Of a stretch of 64,000 bases of DNA, positions 24,481 through 32,572 are shown piece after piece (position 1 is the first letter of the stretch; each line of letters opens with the position of its first letter). Below the pieces are notes generated by a model, which worked only from the letters and a program-made list of their open reading frames with translations, had not been told where the DNA came from and made no database searches. Location: NCBI RefSeq assembly GCF_052065835.1, contig NZ_JBQHTG010000001.1, forward strand, positions 434,001 to 498,000. The letters run 5' to 3'. The position numbers and the translations under genes were made by a program. The stretch comes from Laedolimicola sp934402125 (lineage in GTDB: Bacteria > Bacillota > Clostridia > Lachnospirales > Lachnospiraceae).

Positions 24481-24548
24481 AGCCTTGATTTGCAAGGCTC
24501 CGCAAGCCCTCAACCGGGGCGGCTGGTATCATTTATCATTCGCCCCGG
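24481..24548 (+). repeat. two hairpins before the initiator gene
   Basis: AGCCTTG/CAAGGCT (24481-24499) and CCGGGGCG/CGCCCCGG (24514-24521 with 24541-24548). They occupy the gap before the RepA-like gene and could be an origin or a regulatory RNA structure. Confidence 0.5.
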
Positions 24549-24581
24549 AAAACGGGCCTCTAACCGTCCACAAAACACGCT

Positions 24582-24977
24582 ATGACAAACACGATTTATA
24601 TTCACCAGCCGGAAAAGGCGTTCAGTTTCACCCGGCTCCCCAATTTCCTTTTTGAAGCACCCACATTCCAGCCCTTGAGCAACGAAGCGAAGGTGCTGTA
24701 TGCCTTTGTCCTGCGCCGGGCGGAGTTGTCCCGGAAGAACGGCTGGGCGGACGAGTACGGGCGGGTCTACCTGTACTACCCCATCTGCGAGGTGGTCGCT
24801 TTGCTCCGCTACGGGCGGCAGAAAGCGGTCAACACCCTGCGGGAGTTGCAGTATGCGGGGCTGGTGGAAATCCAGAAACAGGGCTGTGGAAAACCCAACC
24901 GCATTTACCCGAAATCCTATGAAGCGGTTCCAAACACCGACTTCAAGAAATCCGGTTATGGTACGCCGGAGGGCTGA
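24582..24977 (+). CDS. RepA N-terminal-domain replication initiator-like protein
   Basis: 131 residues resembling the N-terminal domain of RepA_N replication initiators: FSFTRLPNFLFEAPTFQPLSNEAKVLYAFVL, then GRVYLYYPICEVVALLRYGRQKAV, a winged-helix DNA-binding fold. It lacks the C-terminal domain of full plasmid RepA proteins. Short versions are common in clostridial mobilizable elements and may allow replication of the excised circle. No strong ribosome-binding site is seen before the ATG. Confidence 0.8.
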   Translation: MTNTIYIHQPEKAFSFTRLPNFLFEAPTFQPLSNEAKVLYAFVLRRAELSRKNGWADEYGRVYLYYPICEVVALLRYGRQKAVNTLRELQYAGLVEIQKQGCGKPNRIYPKSYEAVPNTDFKKSGYGTPEG

Positions 24978-25150
24978 AAACCGTACTTGGCGAGTACGAA
25001 AATCAATCCTCTTGAAGTACGGAAATCTGACGGTATATAGAAATACAGAGATTAAAACCATCTATTTACATTCATTCCATTCCAATCCTATCAGAGATAT
25101 TTTCGGCGGGAAAACCCGCCGGAAAGGAATGGAATGGGGAAAGGAGTTCA

Positions 25151-26095
25151 ATGGCACAACACGCAATTTTGCGATTTGAGAAGCACAAGGGCCACCCGGC
25201 GGGGCCGCTGGAAGCCCACCATGAACGGAAAAAGGAGCAGTACGCCAGCAACCCGGACATTGACACCAGCCGGAGCAAGTACAATTTCCACATCGTCAAG
25301 CCGGATGGCCGCTACTACCATTTCATTCAGAGCCGCATCGAGCAGGCCAGATGCCGCACCCGCAAGGACAGCACTCGGTTTGTGGACACGCTGATTACCG
25401 CCAGCCCGGAGTTTTTCAAGGGCAAGTCCCCAAAGGAGATAGCGGCCTACTTCCAGAGGGCGGCGGACTTCCTCATTGACCGGGTGGGCCGGGAGAACAT
25501 CGTTTCGGCTATGGTACACATGGATGAAAAAACGCCCCATCTGCACTTGGTCTTTGTGCCGCTGACAAAGGACAACCGCCTGTGCGCCAAAGAAATTATC
25601 GGCAACCGGGCCAATCTGACGAAGTGGCAGGACGATTTTCACGCCTGTATGGTGGAGCAGTACCCCGACCTGGAGCGTGGGGAAAGCGCCAGCAAGACGG
25701 GCCGGAAGCATATCCCCACCCGGCTGTTCAAACAGGCGGTCAACCTCTCCAAACAGGCGAGGGCCATTGAAGCGGTTCTCTCCGGCATTACCCCGCTGAA
25801 CGCCGGAAAGAAGAAAGAGGAAGCCCTCTCCATGCTGAAAAAGTGGTTTCCGCAGATGGAGAACTTCTCCGGGCAACTGAAAAAATACAAGGTCACAATC
25901 AATGACTTGTTAGCGGAAAATGAAAAGCTGGAAGTCAGGGCAAAGGCCAGCGAAAAAGGCAAGATGAATGACACGATGGAACGGGCGAAGTTAAAAAGCG
26001 AACTGGACGATATGCGGCGGCTGGTTGACCGTATCCCGCCGGAGATTTTAGCGGAACTGAAACGGCAACAGCGGCAGCATGGAAAGGAAAGGTGA
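25151..26095 (+). CDS. mobV: MOBV-family relaxase (Mob/Pre)
   Basis: 314 residues. The N-terminal relaxase domain has motif I region EAHHERKKEQYASNPDID and the histidine metal triad HMDEKTPHLH (123-132). A helical, charged C-terminus (about 235-314) is coiled-coil-like. Relaxases of this family nick a TAGTGTG/TTA core and pilot the strand in mobilization. Such a core is present at 20488-20500. ATG 25151 follows AAAGGAG. No coupling protein or type IV secretion genes are present. Confidence 0.93.
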   Translation: MAQHAILRFEKHKGHPAGPLEAHHERKKEQYASNPDIDTSRSKYNFHIVKPDGRYYHFIQSRIEQARCRTRKDSTRFVDTLITASPEFFKGKSPKEIAAYFQRAADFLIDRVGRENIVSAMVHMDEKTPHLHLVFVPLTKDNRLCAKEIIGNRANLTKWQDDFHACMVEQYPDLERGESASKTGRKHIPTRLFKQAVNLSKQARAIEAVLSGITPLNAGKKKEEALSMLKKWFPQMENFSGQLKKYKVTINDLLAENEKLEVRAKASEKGKMNDTMERAKLKSELDDMRRLVDRIPPEILAELKRQQRQHGKER

Positions 26096-26135
26096 TCTTA
26101 TAAGTAATATCAGATACAAAAAGGAAATCGAAATC

Positions 26136-26291
26136 GTGACTTTTCAGGGAAAGGAAATCACACTGGAAAATCTCTCCCCGGTGTTCACGCCGGAACAGGA
26201 AGCAGCCAAACGCCGGGAACTGGAACAGCAGCTTTATGAGGTGTTCCGCAAGTACGCCGACAAGCGGGAGAGTGAGGAAGCCGGGACATAA
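26136..26291 (+). CDS. small hypothetical protein downstream of relaxase
   Basis: 51 residues from GTG 26136, which follows AAAGGAAATCG; an alternative ATG at 26079 overlaps the relaxase and would give 70 residues. The C-terminal half is a charged helix (PEQEAAKRRELEQQLYEVF). It lies between relaxase and recombinase genes, where transposon-encoded small accessory proteins are common. I do not recognise the family with certainty. Confidence 0.55.
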   Translation: MTFQGKEITLENLSPVFTPEQEAAKRRELEQQLYEVFRKYADKRESEEAGT

Positions 26292-26309
26292 GGTTTTCCA
26301 AACCCATCA

Positions 26310-26338
26310 TTGATTTGCGGGGCTGCTGGCGGTATAAT
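26310..26338 (+). promoter_or_regulatory. promoter of the serine recombinase
   Basis: TTGATT (26310-26315), 17-base spacer, TATAAT (26333-26338). The inverted pair GCTGCTG/CAGCAGC brackets the -10. Confidence 0.7.
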
Positions 26339-26385
26339 AGAACTGTCAGCAGCTCCGTTTCTTTTTTAAGAAAAGGAGCGACAAT

Positions 26386-27897
26386 ATGAACAATCGGATA
26401 GACGCAATCTATGCAAGACAATCGGTAGACAAAAAGGACAGCATTTCCATTGAAAGCCAGATTGAATTTTGCAAATACGAGTTGAAAGGCGGTAACTGCA
26501 AGGAATACACAGACAAAGGGTACAGCGGCAAGAACACAGACCGTCCGAAGTTTCAAGAACTGGTGCGGGACATCAAGCGGGGCTTGATTGCAAAGGTCGT
26601 GGTTTACAAGCTCGACCGTATCAGCCGTTCCATTCTGGACTTTGCCAACATGATGGAGCTGTTCCAGCAGTACAATGTGGAGTTTGTGTCCTCTACGGAA
26701 AAGTTTGATACCTCCACGCCGATGGGACGGGCCATGCTGAATATCTGTATCGTGTTCGCCCAGCTTGAACGGGAAACGATACAGAAGCGGGTAACGGACG
26801 CTTACTACTCCCGCAGTCAGCGGGGCTTTAAGATGGGCGGGAAAGCCCCTTACGGCTTCCATACGGAGCCTATCAAGATGGACGGTATCAACACAAAGAA
26901 GCTGGTGGTAAACCCGGAGGAAGCGGCCAATATCCGGCTGATGTTTGAGATGTACGCCCAGCCCACAACTTCCTACGGGGACATTACCCGGTACTTTGCC
27001 GAACAGGGGATTTTGTTCCATGGCAAAGAGCTGATACGCCCCACGCTGGCGCAGATGTTACGCAATCCTGTCTATGTGCAGGCAGACCTTGATGTGTACG
27101 AATTTTTCAAAAGTCAAGGTACAGTCATTGTCAATGACGTTGCCGATTTTACGGGCATGAACGGCTGCTATCTGTATCAAGGGCGAGATGTAAAGGCCAG
27201 CAAGAAAAACGACTTAAAAGACCAAATGCTGGTACTGGCTCCCCATGAGGGTATCGTCCCCTCCGACACCTGGCTGACCTGCCGCAAGAAGCTGATGAAC
27301 AACATGAAAATCCAGTCTGCCCGGAAAGCCACCCACACATGGCTGGCAGGAAAAATCAAGTGCGGGAATTGCGGGTATGCTCTTATGAGTATCTACAATC
27401 CCTCCGGCAAACAGTATCTCCGCTGCACGAAACGGCTGGACAATAAAAGCTGTCCTGGCTGTGGGAAAATCATCACTTCGGAACTGGAAGCGGTTGTTTA
27501 TCAGCAGATGGTAAAGAAGCTGGCAAGCTACAAGACGCTGACAGGAAAAAAGAAAGCGGCAAAGGCAAACCCGAAAATCACCGCCCTGCAAGTGGAACTT
27601 GCCCATGTAGACAGCGAGATTGAAAAGCTGGTGGACAGTCTGACGGGGGCAAACAATGTCCTGTTCTCCTATGTGAATGTGAAGATAGCGGAACTGGACG
27701 GGCGCAAGCAGGAACTTCTGGCAAGGATAGCGGAGTTGACTGTGGAGGCCATCAGCCCGGAACAGGTCAGCCAGATTTCCGGCTACCTCGATACCTGGGA
27801 GAATGTATCTTTTGATGACAAGCGGCGTGTGGTGGATTTGATGATCACCACCATAGCCGCCACAAGCGACAGCTTGAACATCACATGGAAAATCTGA
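26386..27897 (+). CDS. large serine recombinase (element integrase)
   Basis: 503 residues. The N-terminal resolvase domain has catalytic Ser 13 (YARQSVDKKD) and active-site arginines in YKLDRISRS. The recombinase domain is at about 160-270. A zinc ribbon (IKCGNCGYAL...RCTKRL...CPGCGK, about 324-365) and a C-terminal coiled coil (about 395-460) follow. This is the TnpX/TndX type that exchanges strands at a dinucleotide, here GT. It ends 54 bases from the right attachment site. ATG 26386 follows AAAAGGAGCG. Confidence 0.95.
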   Translation: MNNRIDAIYARQSVDKKDSISIESQIEFCKYELKGGNCKEYTDKGYSGKNTDRPKFQELVRDIKRGLIAKVVVYKLDRISRSILDFANMMELFQQYNVEFVSSTEKFDTSTPMGRAMLNICIVFAQLERETIQKRVTDAYYSRSQRGFKMGGKAPYGFHTEPIKMDGINTKKLVVNPEEAANIRLMFEMYAQPTTSYGDITRYFAEQGILFHGKELIRPTLAQMLRNPVYVQADLDVYEFFKSQGTVIVNDVADFTGMNGCYLYQGRDVKASKKNDLKDQMLVLAPHEGIVPSDTWLTCRKKLMNNMKIQSARKATHTWLAGKIKCGNCGYALMSIYNPSGKQYLRCTKRLDNKSCPGCGKIITSELEAVVYQQMVKKLASYKTLTGKKKAAKANPKITALQVELAHVDSEIEKLVDSLTGANNVLFSYVNVKIAELDGRKQELLARIAELTVEAISPEQVSQISGYLDTWENVSFDDKRRVVDLMITTIAATSDSLNITWKI

Positions 27898-27929
27898 CTG
27901 GCGGCACCCCTCCCGTCAGATACCTACCC

Positions 27930-27951
27930 TGTGTAGTCCCTTGTAAACTGT
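27930..27951. repeat. right attachment site (attR) with terminal inverted repeat
   Basis: GTGTAGTCCCTTGTAAACT followed by crossover GT (27950-27951) and then chromosomal ACTTTGGAGG. Inverse of the left-end repeat with one mismatch. Confidence 0.85.
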
Positions 27952-28500
27952 ACTTTGGAGGAAACAAAAGAACAGTACCACCGTCTTTATGACGTGATCC
28001 ATGCTTCTATCACCGAATATGAAGAAACCTACCAGACCCGTTTAAATCATTTCCAGATTGCGTCTCTGACCCTGATTTTCCGAAAGTTTATCAATCGGAA
28101 TAAACTGGCCGGGCGCAACCGGAAGAAGCTGGTCATCGTAACGAACTCCTCTATTGAGAAGATTGATTTTTTTATGGAGCGAATGAAGTTCCGGGTAGAC
28201 GCAGAACTTCTGGACGTCATCAACATCAACGAACTGTATCTTCTCCCCAAATATGACTATGACTTTCTAATCGTATTTTCCAATCGGATCGCAACCATGC
28301 TGGACGCCCTGGGATATTCCTGTGTGAAGCTGCATTTCTATCTGACAGAACCGGATTTTGATCTGCTGAACCAACTGGGCTTCTCGACCTCCAGAAGGAA
28401 ACTGAAAATCCGTCCGTTTCTCTCGGAGCTTCAGGGAATGGACGAAAAAGCTGCTGCGGATTACCTCCTGGAACACTATTCAGATTATTTTCTGGAGTAG
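27952..28500 (+). pseudogene. PRD-domain PTS operon regulator, 3' part (interrupted)
   Basis: 182 codons continuing the regulator that begins at 19320. Read from ACT-TTG-GAG it gives TLEETKEQYHRLYD, a PRD tail, then an EIIB-like domain starting KKLVIVTNSSIEKIDFFMERM with DFLIVFS. A restored protein would have about 521 residues. The TTG at 27955 could in principle start a fragment, but there is no separate ribosome-binding site. With the phospho-sensing part detached, control of the PTS operon is probably lost. Confidence 0.85.
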
Positions 28501-28514
28501 CGTGATAGACAGAC

Positions 28515-28552
28515 AAACTCCCCGAGAATCCCATTTCCCGGGGAGTTTTGGT
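28515..28552. terminator. terminator after the regulator
   Basis: AACTCCCCG, loop, CGGGGAGTT, then TTGGTTTTT. It lies 15 bases past the regulator stop and faces the small minus-strand gene, so it may serve both. Confidence 0.85.
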
Positions 28553-28564
28553 TTTTACTTTCTT

Positions 28565-28735
28565 TTAGTACCTGCAGTCCTCAGATCCGCTCCGGGCGTT
28601 CTTGCTGCTCTTTGCGGAGCTTCCGGACTTGGCGCTGTTTTTACCGGCGCTGTTTTTCGCGGAGCTTTTGGTATTGTTCATATCGGTGTAGTTTTTGCTC
28701 TCGCTGTTGTTCATGTTGTCGGTGTAATTTGCCAT
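28565..28735 (-). CDS. 56-residue Ser/Asn/Lys-rich small protein
   Basis: Sequence begins MANYTDNMNNSESKNYTDMN and continues with repeated KSSAKNSAGKNSAKSG-like units, ending SEDCRY. It has an excellent ribosome-binding site (AAGGAGG, 9 bases before ATG). It is low in hydrophobic residues and probably disordered. Two YTDxMNN units look like an internal repeat. It resembles small, poorly described basic proteins of Clostridia; I do not assign a role. It lies just downstream of the DUF1700 gene. Confidence 0.65.
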   Translation of the reverse strand: MANYTDNMNNSESKNYTDMNNTKSSAKNSAGKNSAKSGSSAKSSKNARSGSEDCRY

Positions 28736-28821
28736 AGCTGCTGCCTCCTTGTGAAATGCTTTTTCTTTACACTTCTAGTATGACTGCTACGGCGCAAATT
28801 ATTTTTCCAGTTTCTGGTTTT

Positions 28822-29313
28822 TCACCAGCCGCCAAACAACAGAATCAGCAGGCGTACCAGAAACAGCACAATCGCTATCGGAATCAGAACCGGCAGCACC
28901 AGGGACAGAATGCCTCCCACAATGGCACCAATCAGAATGAGAATCAGAATGATAACCACCGCCACCAGCAGCTTGCCGTACCAGGTATTGAAATTAAACC
29001 GCTTATACTTGATGTCAATGCCGCCGTCATCGTTAAACTCTGCATGGAAGCCCTTCTTAGCTTCCGGCTCTTCCTCATAGTACGTATAGATCGGGTCGCT
29101 TCCGTAGCCGTCGTTTCCCTGGGTATCGATGATAGTTCTGGCGATCAGCCTCGGATCCCCAAGCTGCTCCAGAACCTCCTTTTCGCTCTTCCCTGAAGCG
29201 ATTTCCTGGGATATATAATTCTGGTAATAACGCACATTATCTTCTACGACAGCCGGTGCTACTTCTCCGGTCAACGCAGCGCGCAGCGTGCTTACAAATT
29301 CATTCCTGTCCAT
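28822..29313 (-). CDS. DUF1700 (HAAS) domain membrane protein
   Basis: 163 residues. The N-terminal HAAS helical domain (1-60) has the typical YYQNYISQEIASGKSEKEVLEQLGDPRLIA. A Tyr/Glu-rich linker leads to an amphipathic segment and two C-terminal transmembrane helices (about 110-160, VVIILILILIGAIVGGILSLVLPVLIPIA is too long to be one helix). HAAS domains often pair with PadR-type regulators or membrane sensors. Its start overlaps the GLUG gene by 14 bases, so it belongs to the MMPL operon. Confidence 0.9.
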   Translation of the reverse strand: MDRNEFVSTLRAALTGEVAPAVVEDNVRYYQNYISQEIASGKSEKEVLEQLGDPRLIARTIIDTQGNDGYGSDPIYTYYEEEPEAKKGFHAEFNDDGGIDIKYKRFNFNTWYGKLLVAVVIILILILIGAIVGGILSLVLPVLIPIAIVLFLVRLLILLFGGW

Positions 29314-32300
29314 CTGTTACCTCTGCCCTTTCTCCGGTTTCCTCCGGCGTCTCGCTATCCTCATCCTCTGCTGCCTGAGCATTCTCCATCTTCCGGTTCT
29401 TTCTCTTTTTCCTCAGTTTCTTAATAACAAGCAGCACAATCAGCAGAATGACTACTGCCGCACCCGACAGGATATACAGCAGTATGCCGCCCGGCTCCTC
29501 TGTAACACAGAAGGTAATCTCAGCGCTGTCCGCGTCGAAGACCAGATAGCTTCCGTCCTTCTGATAGGAAAGCTTCTTCCAGCTTCCGTCCTCATTCAGG
29601 CGGTACAGTCCCGGCTTGCCCTTCATCTCCGGAGCGATAAAGCGAAGCTTATAGGATACACTGTCTGTCAGGATCGGATCCCGCAGGGTTGAGGTCCACT
29701 GCTCCAGTACCCTTCCTCTGGTGGGTACCTGCTCCGTATCCTCCTCTGCCTCCACCAGCACCAGCTTGGCGTCCAGACTAAAGGTTCCTTCCGCCAGCAG
29801 TGTAGAATGGGCCAGATCCCGCATCTGGTCGCTGGCTACTGCCGTAGATTCCGTGGTATACAGAACGTCCAGATCCTTCGAGAAGGTCATATCTGACAGA
29901 TCCGCCTCTTCCCATTTTCCATTATATCCATCCTTCTTCGGAATATCCGGATACTCCACGTCAGACAGATCCGCGCCATACTTGAAGGGAACCTGTTTCA
30001 GCACCTGCCCGTCTGCCACAAACCGCAGCTCGAAGTTCAGGAAATCGGACGGGATCCCCGCCGTTGCCGCCACGGTCTCAAAGTCTGCCGGCTCTGCCTT
30101 TCCGCCATAGCTGATATCATCTACCGCACCGTAAGCATCACCCACAAAATAATTGCCGCTCAGCTCGCCTTCTCCGTCCCGGTCTCCTGCAATGCTTCCG
30201 ATATACTCGTCTGCCTCTGTAACCTCGATCAGGCTGTAGCAGTCTTTGATGTCCCGTCCGTAGCCTGCGATACCACCCACGTAATTGCCGCCCTCCAGGG
30301 TGCATTTTGCGTAGGAACGGCGGATCTGCGATACGGAATATCCCGCGATACCGCCCACATAATTGCCGTTGGTGCTTAAGGCGCTGCCGTAGCCCTCGCT
30401 GTCCACAACCAGGCCCAGGGCCATATTTCCCACCACGCCGCCTGCGTTATCCTTCTTGGACGTAATTTCTCCCTTGTTGGCGCAGTGCTGGATAATCGCC
30501 TTGGTCTCCAGGGTGAAGTTCAGGGTACCCTCGCCGATCTTGCTGATGTCGTCCTCCGGATCCGTATCGTATTCAATCGCCATGGAACCGGCGATACCGC
30601 CCACGTTGACGTCGCCCTCGATCTCCCCGAAGTTCTGGCAGCCATAGGCCTTGCCCCGGGTGGTTTTTTCAATCTCTTCGTCAGACACGTCTACGATTTT
30701 ATCCTCGATGGAGTCGCTGGTATCGTTGGCATCCGTCACCAGATCCAGCATGGTATTCATCACCTTGCTGAACTGGGTGTTGATTTTGCGGAAATCGTCG
30801 ATGGTATCCTCCGTCATATCGGAAATCTGGTCTCCCAGCTTCTCCAGCTGCTCGGAGATCCCTCCCACTGCCGCGTACAGGCGCTCTCCGTCCGCCCGGT
30901 AGTCATCCCCGAATTTTTCAAAGGACAGATCCATGCCGGATATGTCCGCGCCCATTTTTTCCAGCGCCGCCTTCATAGCCGTCAGGGCTTCCTCAATCTC
31001 AGAGGACATAGAGCCAAGACCGTCCAGGGCTTTCTGTACCGCATCCTGGACGTCTGGATCCCCCAGCAGATCGCCAAGCTTCTTCTGGGCGTCGTTCCAT
31101 GCGCTAAGGCCCGCGTTCATATCGTCCGCCGCGTCGCTCAGGCCGGTAATCAGTTTCGATACATCTTTATCGGAGTCATACTGCTTCAGCGCGTCGGAAG
31201 CTTTCCCGGACGCACTGGCCAGCTTATCCGAAGCCGTATTCATGGAATCTTTTACACTGTCCAGCTCGTCCTTATGGGCCGGACCGGTTATCGTATCCAG
31301 AATATCGTTTATCTTCCGGATTTCTTCATTGAGGCTGCCTGCCGCGCGGGAAAGCTGTGTCAGCGCCTCCCTGGCGTCCTCCACGCCGGCCTTAATTGCC
31401 GCCTCTGATTTACTGATTTTTTCAATATTGGTGTCGGCCCACTCTGTGGTTCTCTTTGTCAGGGACTTGGCGCTGCTTTTGGCGTCGTCCGTATAACCGG
31501 AAATCTTATCCATCCGGCTGGAGATACCGGAACGGGAATGGTCCATATGGCCAAGCGCATTGTCCACCAGATCGCCCAGCTTATTGATCTCTCCCCGCAG
31601 CTCTTCGATTTTGTCTTCATCGAACCGCAGCGTCAGATCCGGCGCCATCTGTCCGGTCACGCCGCCCACATCTTTCCGTCCCTCTACGGATCCGTAATTC
31701 TGATTTCCGCTTAAGTATCCGGAAGAACGGCCTGCGACGCCGCCCACGTTGTAGCCGATATGGGGATATCCGATTTTTCCTTCATTGGTGCAGTTCTGGA
31801 CTGCTCCGGAGGAATAGCCGCAGATACCGCCGGTATCGGTCGTGGTGTTCACAATCTCGCTGGCCTTGTCGTCACCGGTCAGCTGCTTCAGATTCGTGTC
31901 CAGATTCAGGTTTTCCAGGCTTCCGCCCGCCTCGTAGTCCCCGGTATTGATTTCCGCTTCGTTCGAACAGTTGATAAGCTGACCCAGATTTCTTCCGGCA
32001 ATGCCGCCGGTGCTGTGAGTTCCGCTGAAATTGCCGGAGGCGGAGGAATTGTAGATCGAACCGGTCTGTTCGTTGATTCCGACGATGCCGCCCACATTCG
32101 TCTCTGCCTTGATGGTTCCGTCAAAGGTACAGGACAGAATCTGTCCGCTGTTGCTGCCTGCGATACCGCCGATATTTTTCTTACTTCCGGTGGGCGCCAG
32201 GCTTCCTTTTATATGTAAATTTTTTACTGTTGCGCTTTCCTGCACATACCGGAAGAAGCCCTCGTTGGAGCCGTCCCCCTGAAAGCTTAAGCCGGAAATC

Positions 32301-32572
32301 GTATGTCCGCCGCCGTCAAAGGTACCGCCAAAGGTGGGAATGGATTTGAATTCCAAATCTGTCAAATCCAGATCCGCTGTCAGCACAACTGTCTTTCCCT
32401 GGGACCAGGTATCCAGCCTGCAGTTCTTCGCCAGCTTTATCAGATCCTCCGTGTTTGCGACAGTGATCGTTTCACTCTCCGCACAAACCGGAACCCCCTG
32501 GGAAAAAGCCAGGGACAGCGTCATCACAGCCGCCAGAACTACTTCTGCTGTCCGTTTCATTTTACCAGTCAT
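29300..32572 (-). CDS. large surface protein with GLUG repeats, coiled coil and C-terminal anchor
   Basis: About 1090 residues. A signal peptide (VVLAAVMTLSLAFSQGVPVCA) precedes a beta-helix-like region (about 30-290) with GLUG motifs such as GGIAGSNSGQI, GGIVGINEQTG and GGIAGRNLGQL. A long helical coiled-coil part (about 310-640) follows, then a second GLUG region (about 650-800), beta domains, one transmembrane helix (ILSGAAVVILLIVLLVI) and a basic then acidic tail. ATG 32572 follows GAGGAGGACGAAGAGG and lies within the end of the MMPL gene; ATG 32560 is an alternative. The helical middle resembles the periplasmic-type extensions of MMPL partners, so a joint complex is likely but inferred. 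Confidence 0.82.
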   Translation of the reverse strand: MTGKMKRTAEVVLAAVMTLSLAFSQGVPVCAESETITVANTEDLIKLAKNCRLDTWSQGKTVVLTADLDLTDLEFKSIPTFGGTFDGGGHTISGLSFQGDGSNEGFFRYVQESATVKNLHIKGSLAPTGSKKNIGGIAGSNSGQILSCTFDGTIKAETNVGGIVGINEQTGSIYNSSASGNFSGTHSTGGIAGRNLGQLINCSNEAEINTGDYEAGGSLENLNLDTNLKQLTGDDKASEIVNTTTDTGGICGYSSGAVQNCTNEGKIGYPHIGYNVGGVAGRSSGYLSGNQNYGSVEGRKDVGGVTGQMAPDLTLRFDEDKIEELRGEINKLGDLVDNALGHMDHSRSGISSRMDKISGYTDDAKSSAKSLTKRTTEWADTNIEKISKSEAAIKAGVEDAREALTQLSRAAGSLNEEIRKINDILDTITGPAHKDELDSVKDSMNTASDKLASASGKASDALKQYDSDKDVSKLITGLSDAADDMNAGLSAWNDAQKKLGDLLGDPDVQDAVQKALDGLGSMSSEIEEALTAMKAALEKMGADISGMDLSFEKFGDDYRADGERLYAAVGGISEQLEKLGDQISDMTEDTIDDFRKINTQFSKVMNTMLDLVTDANDTSDSIEDKIVDVSDEEIEKTTRGKAYGCQNFGEIEGDVNVGGIAGSMAIEYDTDPEDDISKIGEGTLNFTLETKAIIQHCANKGEITSKKDNAGGVVGNMALGLVVDSEGYGSALSTNGNYVGGIAGYSVSQIRRSYAKCTLEGGNYVGGIAGYGRDIKDCYSLIEVTEADEYIGSIAGDRDGEGELSGNYFVGDAYGAVDDISYGGKAEPADFETVAATAGIPSDFLNFELRFVADGQVLKQVPFKYGADLSDVEYPDIPKKDGYNGKWEEADLSDMTFSKDLDVLYTTESTAVASDQMRDLAHSTLLAEGTFSLDAKLVLVEAEEDTEQVPTRGRVLEQWTSTLRDPILTDSVSYKLRFIAPEMKGKPGLYRLNEDGSWKKLSYQKDGSYLVFDADSAEITFCVTEEPGGILLYILSGAAVVILLIVLLVIKKLRKKRKNRKMENAQAAEDEDSETPEETGERAEVTDGQE

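Larger units (their letters stand above)
20337..27951 (+). mobile_element. integrative mobilizable element with serine recombinase, MOBV relaxase and Mef efflux gene
   Basis: 7615 bp counted with one GT copy. Evidence: it splits a regulator gene; both ends carry the same 20-base sequence in inverse orientation next to GT; joining the flanks at GT gives GGT-ACT-TTG, which restores one reading frame. It encodes its own large serine recombinase beside the right end, a MOBV relaxase, a RepA-like initiator and a regulator, but no type IV secretion genes, so it must use another element's conjugation machinery. Organisation resembles Tn4451-type mobilizable elements of clostridia. Cargo is a macrolide-efflux-type MFS gene. 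Confidence 0.92.

Noticed and set aside
27955..28500. Stand-alone gene starting at TTG
   Set aside because: It continues the regulator reading frame exactly when the element is removed, and lacks its own promoter.
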